Shown: one piece after another, positions 1-11,262 of the stretch
Position numbering within the stretch: position 1 is the stretch's first letter
Layout of the letters: each line of letters opens with the position of its first letter
DNA from: Acidimicrobiales bacterium
GTDB taxonomy: Bacteria; Actinomycetota; Acidimicrobiia; Acidimicrobiales; Poriferisodalaceae
Direction: 5' to 3'
DNA: 11,631 nt
NCBI GenBank assembly: GCA_020439485.1
Contig: JAGQSP010000222.1
Coordinates: 2,912 to 14,542 of the forward strand
The notes under the pieces: model-generated
What the model saw: only the letters and a program-made list of their open reading frames with translations
Told to the model about the DNA's origin: nothing
The model's database searches: none
Made by a program: the position numbers and the translations under genes

Positions 1-536
1 GCAACCCGTTGGTCCTTCACCCGATACACGAGGCCCAGCGCGAACCAACTCGCCATAGCCGACACCGACACGATCGCCAGCAGGGTCAACAACAAGCCGG
101 CGGCGTCGGTCGGGCGGGCGCCGGCAATCAGACCGATGACGAACACTCCGGCGGCGACGGTCAGAGCCCGGGTGAGGGCCATCGCGGTGGTTCCGATGGT
201 GATGGCATGACGGCTGCCCGGCATCAACATCAAACGGTCGAAGAACCCGTTGTCGATGTCGACTGCGGTCGCGAACCCGGCACCCACACCGCTGAACGCC
301 GCTCCCTGGATCATCATGAAAGGCAGGTACCAGTTGGCGATGTTGTCGGTTGGAAATCCGGGCAACTGGGTCACAGCCTTGTACAGACCCACGTACACGA
401 TCAGGAAGAAGCCCGGAAAGAAGAACGACTGCACCAAGATCGCGGGAATGCGCAGAGTGCGGATGAGACCGCGGCGCCAGACCGCCACCGAAGCCCCCAC
501 AAAGCTCGGCTTGTAGAACCCGGCCGTGGCGCTCAT
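1..536 (-). CDS. ABC-2 type exporter permease, second subunit (partial, runs off the left edge)
   Basis: I translated this frame by hand. It opens at the ATG at 536-534 and stays open for 178 codons to the edge, so the C-terminus lies outside the window. The protein begins MSATAGFYKP and has a short cytoplasmic lead. Hydrophobic segments follow at about residues 30-52 and 67-90, with more towards the cut end. Between them is AVDIDNGFFDRLMLMP, the cytoplasmic coupling motif of the ABC2_membrane (DrrB-like) family. The start codon overlaps the upstream permease stop as ATGA, so the two are probably translated together. It is a diverged paralogue of that permease, which carries AIDIENGFADRLRVAP at the same place, and the two may pair as a heterodimer in the membrane. 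The exported substrate cannot be read from sequence. Confidence 0.9.
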   Translation of the reverse strand, partial: MSATAGFYKPSFVGASVAVWRRGLIRTLRIPAILVQSFFFPGFFLIVYVGLYKAVTQLPGFPTDNIANWYLPFMMIQGAAFSGVGAGFATAVDIDNGFFDRLMLMPGSRHAITIGTTAMALTRALTVAAGVFVIGLIAGARPTDAAGLLLTLLAIVSVSAMASWFALGLVYRVKDQRV

Positions 537-1333
537 CGGGCACTCGCTCGCAGAGCCGCCACCGCAACAGAGACCAGAGCCACCATGAGGGCACCTGCCA
601 CGGCCATCGCCTGCAGGGCGTCGGACACCGAGAACTCACTGATGACGAGGCTTCTGGCGGGGTCGATCATCCACGTCATCGGGTTGACCTTCGCCACGGC
701 CTCGAACCACCCGCCCGCGAGCTGAGGGGGGAAGAACGCCGAAGACAAGAAGAGCGCAACGAACAGGATCGGGAAGAATCCGTTGACGGCCTCGACAGAG
801 CCGGTGCGGATGGCCACCGTCAGCGCAAACGACCCGATTGCCCCGGCCAACAGGCAACTGACCATCGCTATCGCCAGCACCGACGGAATCCCTCCGGCGA
901 CGGAGGCCCCGAACAGCGCAAAGACAGCGCTGAACAACACGGCCTGCACCAAGGCAAGGGTCATGACACCTGCCAGGCGGCCCAGCATCAATCCGGTGCG
1001 CCCGACCGGAGCAACGCGAAGGCGATCTGCGAACCCGTTCTCGATGTCTATTGCCATCTCGGTGCCGACCGAGGTGGCTCCAAAGACCACACCCTGGATG
1101 ATGGTCGCGGGCAGGATGAACGTGAGGAAGCTGTCGACCTCGGGGAAACCCGGCAGCGCTCTGGTTCGGTCGAACGCTGCGGCACTGACCGACGAGAAGA
1201 ACAGCGGGAACACCACCGCAGGCACCCAGGTTTGTGGCTGGCGCGCGATCGAGCGGATGGACCTGCCCGCCATTGCAAATACGGGCCCCAACCGCGAGTT
1301 CCGGCGAAGGTGAAGGGCCGGGGCCTGCGTCAT
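533..1333 (-). CDS. ABC-2 type exporter permease, first subunit (DrrB-like)
   Basis: This is a 266-residue integral membrane protein of the ABC2_membrane family, which forms the channel of daunorubicin-resistance-type exporters. After a basic N-terminus, hydrophobic segments lie at about residues 36-54, 69-90, 114-142, 149-174, 185-202 and 240-261, giving the usual six. The coupling motif AIDIENGFADRLRVAP is at 94-109, and the family signature around SSAFFPPQ and NPMTWMIDPAR is at 197-227. I chose the ATG at 1333, seven bases after the ATPase stop, because the longer reading frame upstream lies wholly inside the ATPase gene. No good Shine-Dalgarno site is visible, so it is probably coupled to the ATPase. 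Its TGA overlaps the ATG of the next permease. The family call is firm; the substrate is unknown. Confidence 0.93.
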   Translation of the reverse strand: MTQAPALHLRRNSRLGPVFAMAGRSIRSIARQPQTWVPAVVFPLFFSSVSAAAFDRTRALPGFPEVDSFLTFILPATIIQGVVFGATSVGTEMAIDIENGFADRLRVAPVGRTGLMLGRLAGVMTLALVQAVLFSAVFALFGASVAGGIPSVLAIAMVSCLLAGAIGSFALTVAIRTGSVEAVNGFFPILFVALFLSSAFFPPQLAGGWFEAVAKVNPMTWMIDPARSLVISEFSVSDALQAMAVAGALMVALVSVAVAALRASAR

Positions 1334-1340
1334 CGACACG

Positions 1341-2308
1341 TCAGCTGTCCTCAGCGCCCTCGAGCCGCCGGCCGGTGGCCTCGGCGAAGACGTCGTCGAG
1401 GCTCGGAGCGTCCAGTTCCATGTGAACGATCGCCACGCCCGCCTCGTCGAAGGCCCTGACAACGTCGGCCATTCGACCCGCACCGCCAGCGAGCCCTATT
1501 GCCAGGCGCCCCTCGCGAGCAGGTCGCTCCTCGCCGAAGCGAGCCATGGTCTGTTCGGCACGCTCGAGATCGCCCCTGGCGACATCGATACGCAAGGTGG
1601 GGTCGCCGACCGCGGCCTTGAGTGCGGTGGGTTCGCCCTCGCGCACGATCTTCGCTCGGTCGATGATGGCGATGCGGTGAGCCAGCTGGTCTGCTTCCTC
1701 GAGGTACTGCGTTGTCAGCAACACGGTGGTGCCGAATTCGCTGTTCAGGCGCCGGACCTCCTCCCACAAAGCCTGTCTGCTGGTGGGGTCGAGCCCGGTC
1801 GTGGGCTCGTCGAGGAACAAGACCGTCGGCTCGTGGATCAGCGACAACGCCAGGTCGAGACGGCGGCGCATGCCACCCGAGTAGGTTCCAACCCGACGGC
1901 CGGCTGCCGCTGTCAGGCCCACGCGCTCGAGCAACTCGGCGCCGCGTCTGGCGGCCACCGACCTTGGAATGCCGTGCAGGACAGCCTGAAGTTGTACCAA
2001 CTCGGTACCGGTCATGATGGGGTCGATGGCGGCATCCTGCAGAGCGACGCCGATGGACGCCCGCACCTTGGCAGACTCGGAAACAACGTCGTACCCGGCA
2101 ACGACCGCTCGGCCCGAAGTTGGGCGAAGAAGCGTCGTCAGCATCCGAACCGTGGTGCTCTTGCCCGCCCCGTTTGGGCCGAGGAAGCCGAACACCTCGC
2201 CCGCCTTGATCTGGAGGTCGATGTTGTCGACGGCGACCAGGTCGCCGAATCGGCGGCTCAGCCCGTCGGCTACAACGGGATACTCCGACTGGCTACCGCC
2301 CGTTGACA

Positions 2309-2309
<1 letters not shown>
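1341..2309 (-). CDS. ABC exporter ATP-binding protein, DrrA-like
   Basis: This 322-residue ATPase would power the two permeases downstream. It shows Walker A GPNGAGKS at residues 44-51, Q-loop Gln91, signature YSGGMRRRL at 143-151, Walker B VLFLDEPT at 163-170 and D-loop GLDP at 172-175. The switch position usually held by His is Gln201, in LLTTQYLEEAD, a variant usual for DrrA-type proteins. The C-terminal SLDDVFAEATGR at 303-314 is also a DrrA-family mark. The ATG at 2309 is preferred over an in-frame start at 2351 because GAGGGG at 2321-2316 sits six bases upstream and the start shares one base with the ftsB stop (TGATG). Drug, lipid or other hydrophobic export is typical of the family, but the cargo here is unknown. 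Confidence 0.94.
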
Positions 2310-5488
<3,179 letters not shown>

Positions 5489-5495
5489 CGCGGGC

Positions 5496-6365
5496 TCAGG
5501 CCGGGGGCCGCACCGTGCCGTCGACCCACGAGCCGAAGGCCGGGTCGACGGTGACATCGGCGGCTTCGAGCCGTTCGGTGATCCAAACGCTCAATGCGGC
5601 CTGGCGCTGCGAGAAGATGAAGTTGTCGACCGAGGCCTCACCCTGGGCCAGCAGGTTGGCCTCGCGCTCGGCGATGGCGTCGGTGGCGTCTTCGCGCAAG
5701 ATGACGTGGAATCCGAACTGAGACTCGACCGGGGCCGAAACCTGCCCGACCTCGAGAGCGACCAGAGCCTCGGCGAACTCGGGGACGAACACCGATGGAT
5801 CGGTGCATCCGAGGTAGCCGCCCTGGACAGCGCTGCCCTCGTCGATGGAAACCTCGGTTGCCACATCGGAGAACGCCTCACCCGCCTCGATGCGAGCCAG
5901 CGCGGCAACCGCGTCGGCCTCGGATTCGACCAGCAGATGGCTGGAGCACACCGGGGGCTCCAACGACGCCGCCTGCATGAAGATGTCGAGTTCGGCCTGA
6001 CGCTCTGCGGCAGTCATGTCGGGTACCAGCGAGGTTGCTATGCCCTCGAGGAAGTCGTTGTAGGTCTCGATGAAGTCGGCGTCTTCGTCGTCGAGAGCCG
6101 GCGCTTGTACGCCGAACTCTGCAGCATCGTCTTTGACCGCCTCGATCAGCACCAGCACGTTCAGTGCGCCGTTGACCTCGCCCGAATCGAGTGCGAGGTC
6201 CTCGACGACGACCTCGTCGCCGATGGCGAGGCGCAGGATCGAATCGACGTCATCGACGGTGATGTCGGTACCTTCGACCGTTGCCGCGACGCGGCTGTCA
6301 CTGGCACATGAGGCAGCTAGCAGGGCTACCGCCAGCGCCACGAGAAGAGTTCTGAGAGCATGCAC
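5496..6365 (-). CDS. Lipoprotein peptidyl-prolyl isomerase with a parvulin domain (SurA/PrsA-like)
   Basis: This is a 289-residue predicted lipoprotein. Residues 1-19 are a signal peptide ending in a lipobox, LLAASC, with Cys20 as the lipid-anchor residue. A SurA-N-like helical part follows. The parvulin domain spans about 138-228: SSHLLV with His143, ARIEAGEAFSDVATEVS with Asp175 just after it at the catalytic acid/Cys position, GGYLG at 182-186, and FGFH with His220. These residues suggest an active prolyl isomerase that helps fold secreted proteins outside the membrane. Two further cysteines, 140 and 187, flank the domain core and could form a disulfide. The mature protein is strongly acidic. 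The start is a GTG at 6365, 22 bases after mfd; no strong ribosome site is visible, so the exact start is less sure than the family. Confidence 0.9.
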   Translation of the reverse strand: MHALRTLLVALAVALLAASCASDSRVAATVEGTDITVDDVDSILRLAIGDEVVVEDLALDSGEVNGALNVLVLIEAVKDDAAEFGVQAPALDDEDADFIETYNDFLEGIATSLVPDMTAAERQAELDIFMQAASLEPPVCSSHLLVESEADAVAALARIEAGEAFSDVATEVSIDEGSAVQGGYLGCTDPSVFVPEFAEALVALEVGQVSAPVESQFGFHVILREDATDAIAEREANLLAQGEASVDNFIFSQRQAALSVWITERLEAADVTVDPAFGSWVDGTVRPPA

Positions 6366-6387
6366 GGCTTGGCATGGTATCGCCCAG

Positions 6388-9300
6388 TCACGACGGTGAA
6401 TCGACGGGGCGCAGTTCGTCGAGGAACAACACCAACTCGCGAGCCAGCTTCGGCCCGACCTTTACGGGCACGTGAACCTCGGATGCGTCCTCTTTGTAGA
6501 CGGCCTTGGGCGCTAGGCGCTTCAGTCGCGTCTGCTCGCTGACTCGCAAGTCGAATGGCGACAGCTTGGCGACCGTGTTGCGCAGCACGCTGACCTCGCG
6601 CAAACCCCTCTGCTGACAGGCAGCTCGCAGGTAGCCCAACTCGAGGAGGTTGCGGGCGGTGTCTGGCAGCGGTCCGTATCTGTCGAGCCACTCGGCCTCG
6701 ATGTCGTCGACCTCGGACGGTGACGTGACCGACGCCAGCCGTCTATAAGCCTCGAGGCGGTGTTCTTCGCGCTCGACGTACTCGGTGGGCAGGTACGCAG
6801 GCATGGGCAGGTCGAGCTTTATCTCGACCGGCTCGGGGGTGGGTTCGCCCTTCAGTTCGGCTACGGCCTCGGTGACCATCTGGCAATACATGTCGTAGCC
6901 GACGGCGGCGATATGTCCCGACTGGCCCTCTCCCAGCAGGTTGCCTGCACCACGAATCTCGAGGTCGCGCATGGCTATGCGGAAGCCAGATCCCAGCTCG
7001 GTGGCCTCGCCGATGGTCTTCAGGCGCTCGTAAGCCTCTTCGGTGAGCACGCGGTCGCGCGGGTGGAACAGGTAGGCGTACGCCCGCTGCCCCGACCGGC
7101 CGACCCGGCCCCGGATCTGGTGCAGCTGACCCAAACCCAGCATGTCGGCACGATCGACCACCAGGGTGTTGACCGATGGCATGTCGATGCCGGACTCGAT
7201 GATGGTGGTGCAGACCAGCACGTCGAACTGACCCTCCCAGAAATCGAGGATCACCTGTTCGAGCGATCCCTCGTCCATCTGGCCATGGGCGGTGGCTATG
7301 CGGGCCTCGGGCACCAGCGAACGAAGGTCGTCAGCGACCTGATCGATATCGGCGATGCGGTTGTGCACGAAGAAGACCTGGCCTTCGCGCAGCAGCTCGC
7401 GCCTGATCGCCTCGGCGACGGCCCGATCGTCGTACTCGCCCACATAGGTCAGGATCGGCTGGCGTTCGGCGGGCGGCGTCTGCAGCAAGGAAAGGTCGCG
7501 AATTCCGGTGAGACTCATCTCGAGAGTTCGCGGAATGGGCGTCGCGCTGAGGGTCAGCACGTCGATGTCGGTTCGGAGCTTCTTGATCTGCTCCTTGTGA
7601 GACACACCAAAGCGCTGCTCTTCGTCGACGACGAGCAGGCCCAGGTCCTGGAACGCCACATCGTTGCTGAGCAGCCGGTGGGTGCCGATGATGACGTCGA
7701 CCGAGCCGTCCTTGACACCCTCGATGACCTTGCGTTGTTGGGCTGGGGTCAAGAACCTGGAGAGCACCTCGACCCGCACCGGGTAAGGGGCGAAGCGGTC
7801 GGCGAACGTCTGGTGGTGTTGTTGGGCCAGCAGCGTGGTGGGAACCAACACCGCGGCCTGCTTGCCCGCCTGAACCGCCTTGAAGACCGCCCTGACCGCC
7901 ACCTCGGTTTTGCCGAAACCGACATCGCCACAAACCAGGCGATCCATCGGGGCCGAGCGCTCCATGTCGTCGAAGATGTCGGCGATGGCCGACAGCTGAT
8001 CGGGGGTTTCCTGATAGGGGAACGCGTCGGCCAGCTCGGATTCCCATGGTGTGGGCTCGGGATAGGTGATGCCGTCGGTGGTGATGCGGCGCTGATACAG
8101 AACCACCAGCTCCTGGGCGATCTCCCTGACCGCCGCCTTGACCCTGGCCTTTGCCTTCTGGAAGTCGGCGCCACCCATCTTGGACAGGCTCGGCGTCTCG
8201 CCTCCCGAGTAGGGCCGGATCAGGTCGATCTGGTCAGAGGGTAGGTAGAGCTTGTCGGTGCCCTTGTACTCGAGGATCAGGTAGTCGCGTTCGACGTCCA
8301 TGATCTTGCGGGTGACCATGCCCGCATAACGAGCGACGCCGTGGTGATGGTGAACGACGAAGTCGCCCTCGGTCAACGCCTCGAACGCGCCCTGTTGACC
8401 ACGCTTGCGAGGCCTGGCCCTGCGGTGGGTTCGGCGACGACCGGTTATGTCGCTCTCGGCCAGCAACCCCAGTTGTGCCCATGGCACCACCACGCCGCGC
8501 TCTATGGGGGCCACGACGACGTGGCCGCCGGGCTCGCCGATGCGACTCAGCTCAGACGCCGACCGCAGCGACACCTCGACGCCCTCACCACGAAGGGTCT
8601 CCACCAGCCTGGCTGCCGAACCCTCACCCTCGGCCGCGACCACCAGCGATCCGCCAGTGGCGATGATTTGGCGCATCTGGGCGAGGGTGCGCTCGGCATC
8701 GCCGGCAACGGGCTCCCAGGCCTTCGATTCGAACAGCACCGTGTCGGGGCCCTCGGCGACGGCGACGACGCTCCAGACCGGGGCAGACGTGTGCTCGAGC
8801 AACCGGTCGAACTCGACATGCAGGCGCGGGAACTCGACCACGCCTCCGTGAACGTCGACGGCTCCCCAGGTTCCGGCCAGCGTCTTGGCGAGATCGATCT
8901 CCTCGGCCAGCAGGTCGCCAGCCCGGTCGCGCATGCGGCGGGGCTCCATCAGCAGGATCTGAGCATCGGGACCAATTAGATCGAACAACACCCGCTCGTC
9001 GTCGACCAGCCAAGGAAGCCACGACTCCATTCCGTCGAAGAACTCGCCGTCGGAGAGCCGCTGCCACTGTTCGCGACCCCAAGGGGCGCTCGACATCAAC
9101 GACAGGGCGCGTGCCCTGACAGCGTCGGTGGGCAGAACCTCTCTGGCAGGGAACAGCCTGACGAAATCGATGTCTTCTGTAGACCGTTGATCGGCTACCG
9201 AGAAGCGGGTCAGGCGATCGACCTCGTCACCCCACAGGTCGATACGAACCGGGCCATCGGCCGTGGCGCCGAACACGTCGACGATTCCGCCTCTGACGGC

Positions 9301-9825
9301 GACCTCGCCACGGTGTTCCACCTGGAACTCGCGCCGGTAGCCGATCTGGACCAACTGGGTGACGAGCTCGGTGGGGTCGATGATGTCGCCTGGCCGGATC
9401 TCGATGGGCTCGGCCTGAGCCGTCGCCGGGCCGTTTACCTGCACAAGGGCCCGAACAGGAGCGACAACCACCGCGGGCGCCAGATCGGGCGTGCGCAAGC
9501 GCCACATGACCTCGAGGCGTGTGCCCATGGTGTCGATCGAGGGGCTGACCCGTTCGAAGGGCAGGATCTCCCACGCGGGGAACAATGCCACCTGCTCATC
9601 GCCCAGCATCGACCGCAGGTCGTTGACCAGTCGCTCGGCCTCAGCCGTGGTGGCCGCGGCCACGACGATGGGCGACCTGTCGGATCGTCTGGCCAGCCCG
9701 GCGATGGCGGTGGCTCTGGCGTTGTCGGCGACCGCCAGGACCCCGTGGCTGCGGCCCGCCAGCCGGGTCAAGGCCTCGCTGGACGTGACGCGATCGGGCA
9801 GCGCAGACAGCGGGGCGTCGATCAC
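6388..9825 (-). CDS. mfd: Transcription-repair coupling factor Mfd
   Basis: Mfd is an ATP-driven translocase that removes RNA polymerase stalled at DNA damage and recruits UvrA. The product is 1145 residues, close to the family norm. Order of domains: a UvrB-like N-terminal module (to about 320, with [15 protein letters not shown] near 81-95), a CarD-like RNA polymerase-interaction domain beginning [14 protein letters not shown] near 487, then the RecG-like motor. The motor has Walker A GDVGFGKT at 633-640, Walker B DEEQ at 734-737, SATPIPRT at 760-767 and motif [10 protein letters not shown] at 903-910. The C-terminal autoinhibitory D7 domain follows from about 980. I chose the GTG at 9825 because it overlaps the pth stop as GTGA. 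An in-frame ATG at 9885 would add 20 polar residues and overlap pth by 64 bases. Confidence 0.97.
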   Translation of the reverse strand: MIDAPLSALPDRVTSSEALTRLAGRSHGVLAVADNARATAIAGLARRSDRSPIVVAAATTAEAERLVNDLRSMLGDEQVALFPAWEILPFERVSPSIDTMGTRLEVMWRLRTPDLAPAVVVAPVRALVQVNGPATAQAEPIEIRPGDIIDPTELVTQLVQIGYRREFQVEHRGEVAVRGGIVDVFGATADGPVRIDLWGDEVDRLTRFSVADQRSTEDIDFVRLFPAREVLPTDAVRARALSLMSSAPWGREQWQRLSDGEFFDGMESWLPWLVDDERVLFDLIGPDAQILLMEPRRMRDRAGDLLAEEIDLAKTLAGTWGAVDVHGGVVEFPRLHVEFDRLLEHTSAPVWSVVAVAEGPDTVLFESKAWEPVAGDAERTLAQMRQIIATGGSLVVAAEGEGSAARLVETLRGEGVEVSLRSASELSRIGEPGGHVVVAPIERGVVVPWAQLGLLAESDITGRRRTHRRARPRKRGQQGAFEALTEGDFVVHHHHGVARYAGMVTRKIMDVERDYLILEYKGTDKLYLPSDQIDLIRPYSGGETPSLSKMGGADFQKAKARVKAAVREIAQELVVLYQRRITTDGITYPEPTPWESELADAFPYQETPDQLSAIADIFDDMERSAPMDRLVCGDVGFGKTEVAVRAVFKAVQAGKQAAVLVPTTLLAQQHHQTFADRFAPYPVRVEVLSRFLTPAQQRKVIEGVKDGSVDVIIGTHRLLSNDVAFQDLGLLVVDEEQRFGVSHKEQIKKLRTDIDVLTLSATPIPRTLEMSLTGIRDLSLLQTPPAERQPILTYVGEYDDRAVAEAIRRELLREGQVFFVHNRIADIDQVADDLRSLVPEARIATAHGQMDEGSLEQVILDFWEGQFDVLVCTTIIESGIDMPSVNTLVVDRADMLGLGQLHQIRGRVGRSGQRAYAYLFHPRDRVLTEEAYERLKTIGEATELGSGFRIAMRDLEIRGAGNLLGEGQSGHIAAVGYDMYCQMVTEAVAELKGEPTPEPVEIKLDLPMPAYLPTEYVEREEHRLEAYRRLASVTSPSEVDDIEAEWLDRYGPLPDTARNLLELGYLRAACQQRGLREVSVLRNTVAKLSPFDLRVSEQTRLKRLAPKAVYKEDASEVHVPVKVGPKLARELVLFLDELRPVDSPS

Positions 9826-10469
9826 CGTTTGGATCCGCGGTTGAAGCGATTCATCGTCTCGTCGATTCCGTTGATGAGATAACACTCGACGGCGTCGGCG
9901 GCCTCGCGCACGACGATGTCGAGTTCGTCGCGGTCGGCCTTTGACGGCGCCTTCAGCACGTGGTCTTTGCCCGCCCGCGAGTTGGTGGGACGACCGACCC
10001 CCACGCGCACGCGGGCGAACTCGCGCGAGCCAAGGTGTTGTTCTATCGATTTGAGACCGTTGTGGCCTGCGTTCCCGCCACCGACCTTGACCTTGAGCCC
10101 GCCGACGGGAAGATCGACCTCGTCGTGTACGACGACGATTGCGCCAGGGTCGGTGATGCCGTGGCGTTTCACCAGCAGCGAGACCGACTCACCCGACAGG
10201 TTCATGTAGGTCTGGGGAAATGCCAGAACCACGCGTCGCCCACCTATCGAGACCTGGGCGACAAGCGCCCTGTCGGCCTTGGAGAGGGCAAGCGCCGCGC
10301 TGGTTCCGGGCGTGCTGTGCCTTCCCGCAAGCTCTTCGATGACCTCGACACCCAGATTGTGTCGGGTGCCGCGATATGTGGATCCGGGGTTTCCCAGGCC
10401 GACAACCAGCAAATCGGCAGGCGTACCGCGCCTGGCACCGGCCCGGTCGAAGACCGAGCCAAACTTCAT
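9822..10469 (-). CDS. pth: Peptidyl-tRNA hydrolase
   Basis: Pth cleaves the ester bond of peptidyl-tRNAs released early from ribosomes, recycling the tRNA. The 215-residue product carries the family's active-site set: GLGNPG with Asn27, RHNLG with His37 (catalytic), FPQTYMNLSG with Asn90, HDEVDLPVG with Asp116 and GHNGLKSI with Asn137 nearby. The usual protein starts a few residues before LLVVGLGNPG; here about 18 residues precede that strand. The ATG at 10469 is nonetheless well supported: AGGA at 10479-10476 lies six bases upstream, and the L25 stop is only two bases away. The end overlaps the mfd start by four bases. The rplY-pth pairing is conserved and both act in translation. Confidence 0.97.
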   Translation of the reverse strand: MKFGSVFDRAGARRGTPADLLVVGLGNPGSTYRGTRHNLGVEVIEELAGRHSTPGTSAALALSKADRALVAQVSIGGRRVVLAFPQTYMNLSGESVSLLVKRHGITDPGAIVVVHDEVDLPVGGLKVKVGGGNAGHNGLKSIEQHLGSREFARVRVGVGRPTNSRAGKDHVLKAPSKADRDELDIVVREAADAVECYLINGIDETMNRFNRGSKR

Positions 10470-10471
10470 GG

Positions 10472-11131
10472 TCAGTCCTGTGAAGACTCGTCGTCGGCTT
10501 GTGCGGCCTCGCCGTCAGATGCCGCCTCGCCTTCGACCGCTTCGCCCTCGGCCTCTTCGGCTTCGTCTTCGACAGCGCCACGAGGCAACGAGCCAGAAGC
10601 GATGGGGGTATCGAGGTCGAGGATGGTGGTCACGCCCTCGCCCAGATCGACATCGGCGATGCGGATCGAGTTTTCGACGGTGACGTTGGTGACATCGACC
10701 TCGTACTGGCGAGGAATCGAAACCACGGGCGCCTCGACGGCAATCGTGTTGAGGACCTGCTCGAGGATGCCGCCCTCGCGGGCGAGCTCTTCGGCCTCTC
10801 CGACGAACACGATCGGCACCTCGACGCTGACGGTCTGCTTGGCGTCTACGAGCAAGAAGTCGACGTGCTGCACGCGATCCTTGATCGGGTGGATCTGGAT
10901 GTCGCGCACGAAGGTGAGCTTCTGGTCCCCATCGACATCGAGGGTGATCACAGCGTTGGAACCCGCCGAGTTGAGCACACGACGAAACTCGAGTCGATCG
11001 ACCGTGATCGAGATCGGCTCGATTCCCTGGCCGTAGATGACAGCAGGCACCTTGTTCTCGGCGCGGATGCGGCGCGACGGGCCACTTCCGTGTCCGCGAC
11101 CGGTGGTGGCTACAAGCGTGTTCTGTTCCAT
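10472..11131 (-). CDS. rplY: 50S ribosomal protein L25, CTC/TL5 type with acidic tail
   Basis: L25 binds 5S rRNA in the large subunit. This is the long, two-domain CTC form of 219 residues. The RNA-binding N-domain (about 1-92) shows SRRIRAENKVPAVIYGQG at 19-36 and HPIKDRVQHVDFLLVD at 81-96. The beta-rich TL5 C-domain follows to about 185. Residues 187-219 are a low-complexity acidic tail rich in Glu, Asp and Ala with no basic residues, a common feature of actinobacterial L25. The start is the ATG at 11131, with AGGAG at 11147-11143, a rather long 11-base spacing. The frame is open to 11245, but the extra 38 residues look non-coding and cover the hairpins upstream. Pth begins two bases after its stop. 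Confidence 0.95.
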   Translation of the reverse strand: MEQNTLVATTGRGHGSGPSRRIRAENKVPAVIYGQGIEPISITVDRLEFRRVLNSAGSNAVITLDVDGDQKLTFVRDIQIHPIKDRVQHVDFLLVDAKQTVSVEVPIVFVGEAEELAREGGILEQVLNTIAVEAPVVSIPRQYEVDVTNVTVENSIRIADVDLGEGVTTILDLDTPIASGSLPRGAVEDEAEEAEGEAVEGEAASDGEAAQADDESSQD

Positions 11132-11142
11132 CGACTCGGAAA

Positions 11143-11147
11143 CTCCT
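11143..11147 (-). promoter_or_regulatory. Ribosome binding site of rplY
   Basis: AGGAG on the minus strand, 11 bases before the ATG at 11131. The spacing is longer than ideal. A seven-base-pair hairpin ends only five bases upstream, so folding could affect access to this site. Confidence 0.55.
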
Positions 11148-11152
11148 GGGAG

Positions 11153-11173
11153 CACACGGCGATACACCGTGTG
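11153..11173 (-). repeat. Leader hairpin 2 upstream of rplY
   Basis: A perfect inverted repeat: on the minus strand CACACGG, a seven-base loop TGTATCG, then CCGTGTG. It lies just ahead of the rplY ribosome site. The stem is read directly from sequence; any regulatory role, such as autogenous control by L25 as known for E. coli rplY, is inference. Confidence 0.55.
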
Positions 11174-11186
11174 GCGTTCGTGGGGG

Positions 11187-11204
11187 TTCGCAGGTGGCTG
11201 CGAA
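11187..11204 (-). repeat. Leader hairpin 1 upstream of rplY
   Basis: A perfect inverted repeat: on the minus strand TTCGCAG, loop CCAC, CTGCGAA. Seven base pairs with a tetraloop make this the tightest non-coding stem in the window. No U-run follows, so it does not look like a standard terminator for prs. It falls between the candidate promoter and hairpin 2. Confidence 0.55.
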
Positions 11205-11216
11205 GCGCGACCGACC

Positions 11217-11245
11217 AGCTTAGGCCCAGCAGCGGTGACCGGCAA
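11217..11245 (-). promoter_or_regulatory. Candidate sigma-70-type promoter for rplY-pth-mfd
   Basis: On the minus strand TTGCCG (11245-11240; four of six -35 bases), a 17-base spacer, then TAAGCT (11222-11217), fitting TANNNT. Initiation would fall near 11210, giving a leader of roughly 80 bases that contains both hairpins and the ribosome site. No experimental support; weak but well spaced. Confidence 0.35.
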
Positions 11246-11262
11246 CGCCTGTGTCGGGGTGC

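Noticed and set aside
6760..8244. A 494-residue open frame on the plus strand opposite mfd
   Set aside because: It mirrors the Mfd motor domain codon for codon, is full of runs such as LGQ, DDG and VGDG typical of reverse-complement GC-rich coding DNA, and has no domain of its own.
9960..11036. A plus-strand frame spanning the pth and rplY genes in antisense
   Set aside because: It crosses two conserved genes, with a low-complexity Ser/Ala/Pro stretch opposite the L25 acidic tail; no independent evidence.
11132..11262. Possible tRNA gene in the prs-rplY gap, suggested by paired stems
   Set aside because: The stems do not form a cloverleaf: no T-arm GTTCGA pattern with a matching acceptor stem and no anticodon arm at the right spacing.
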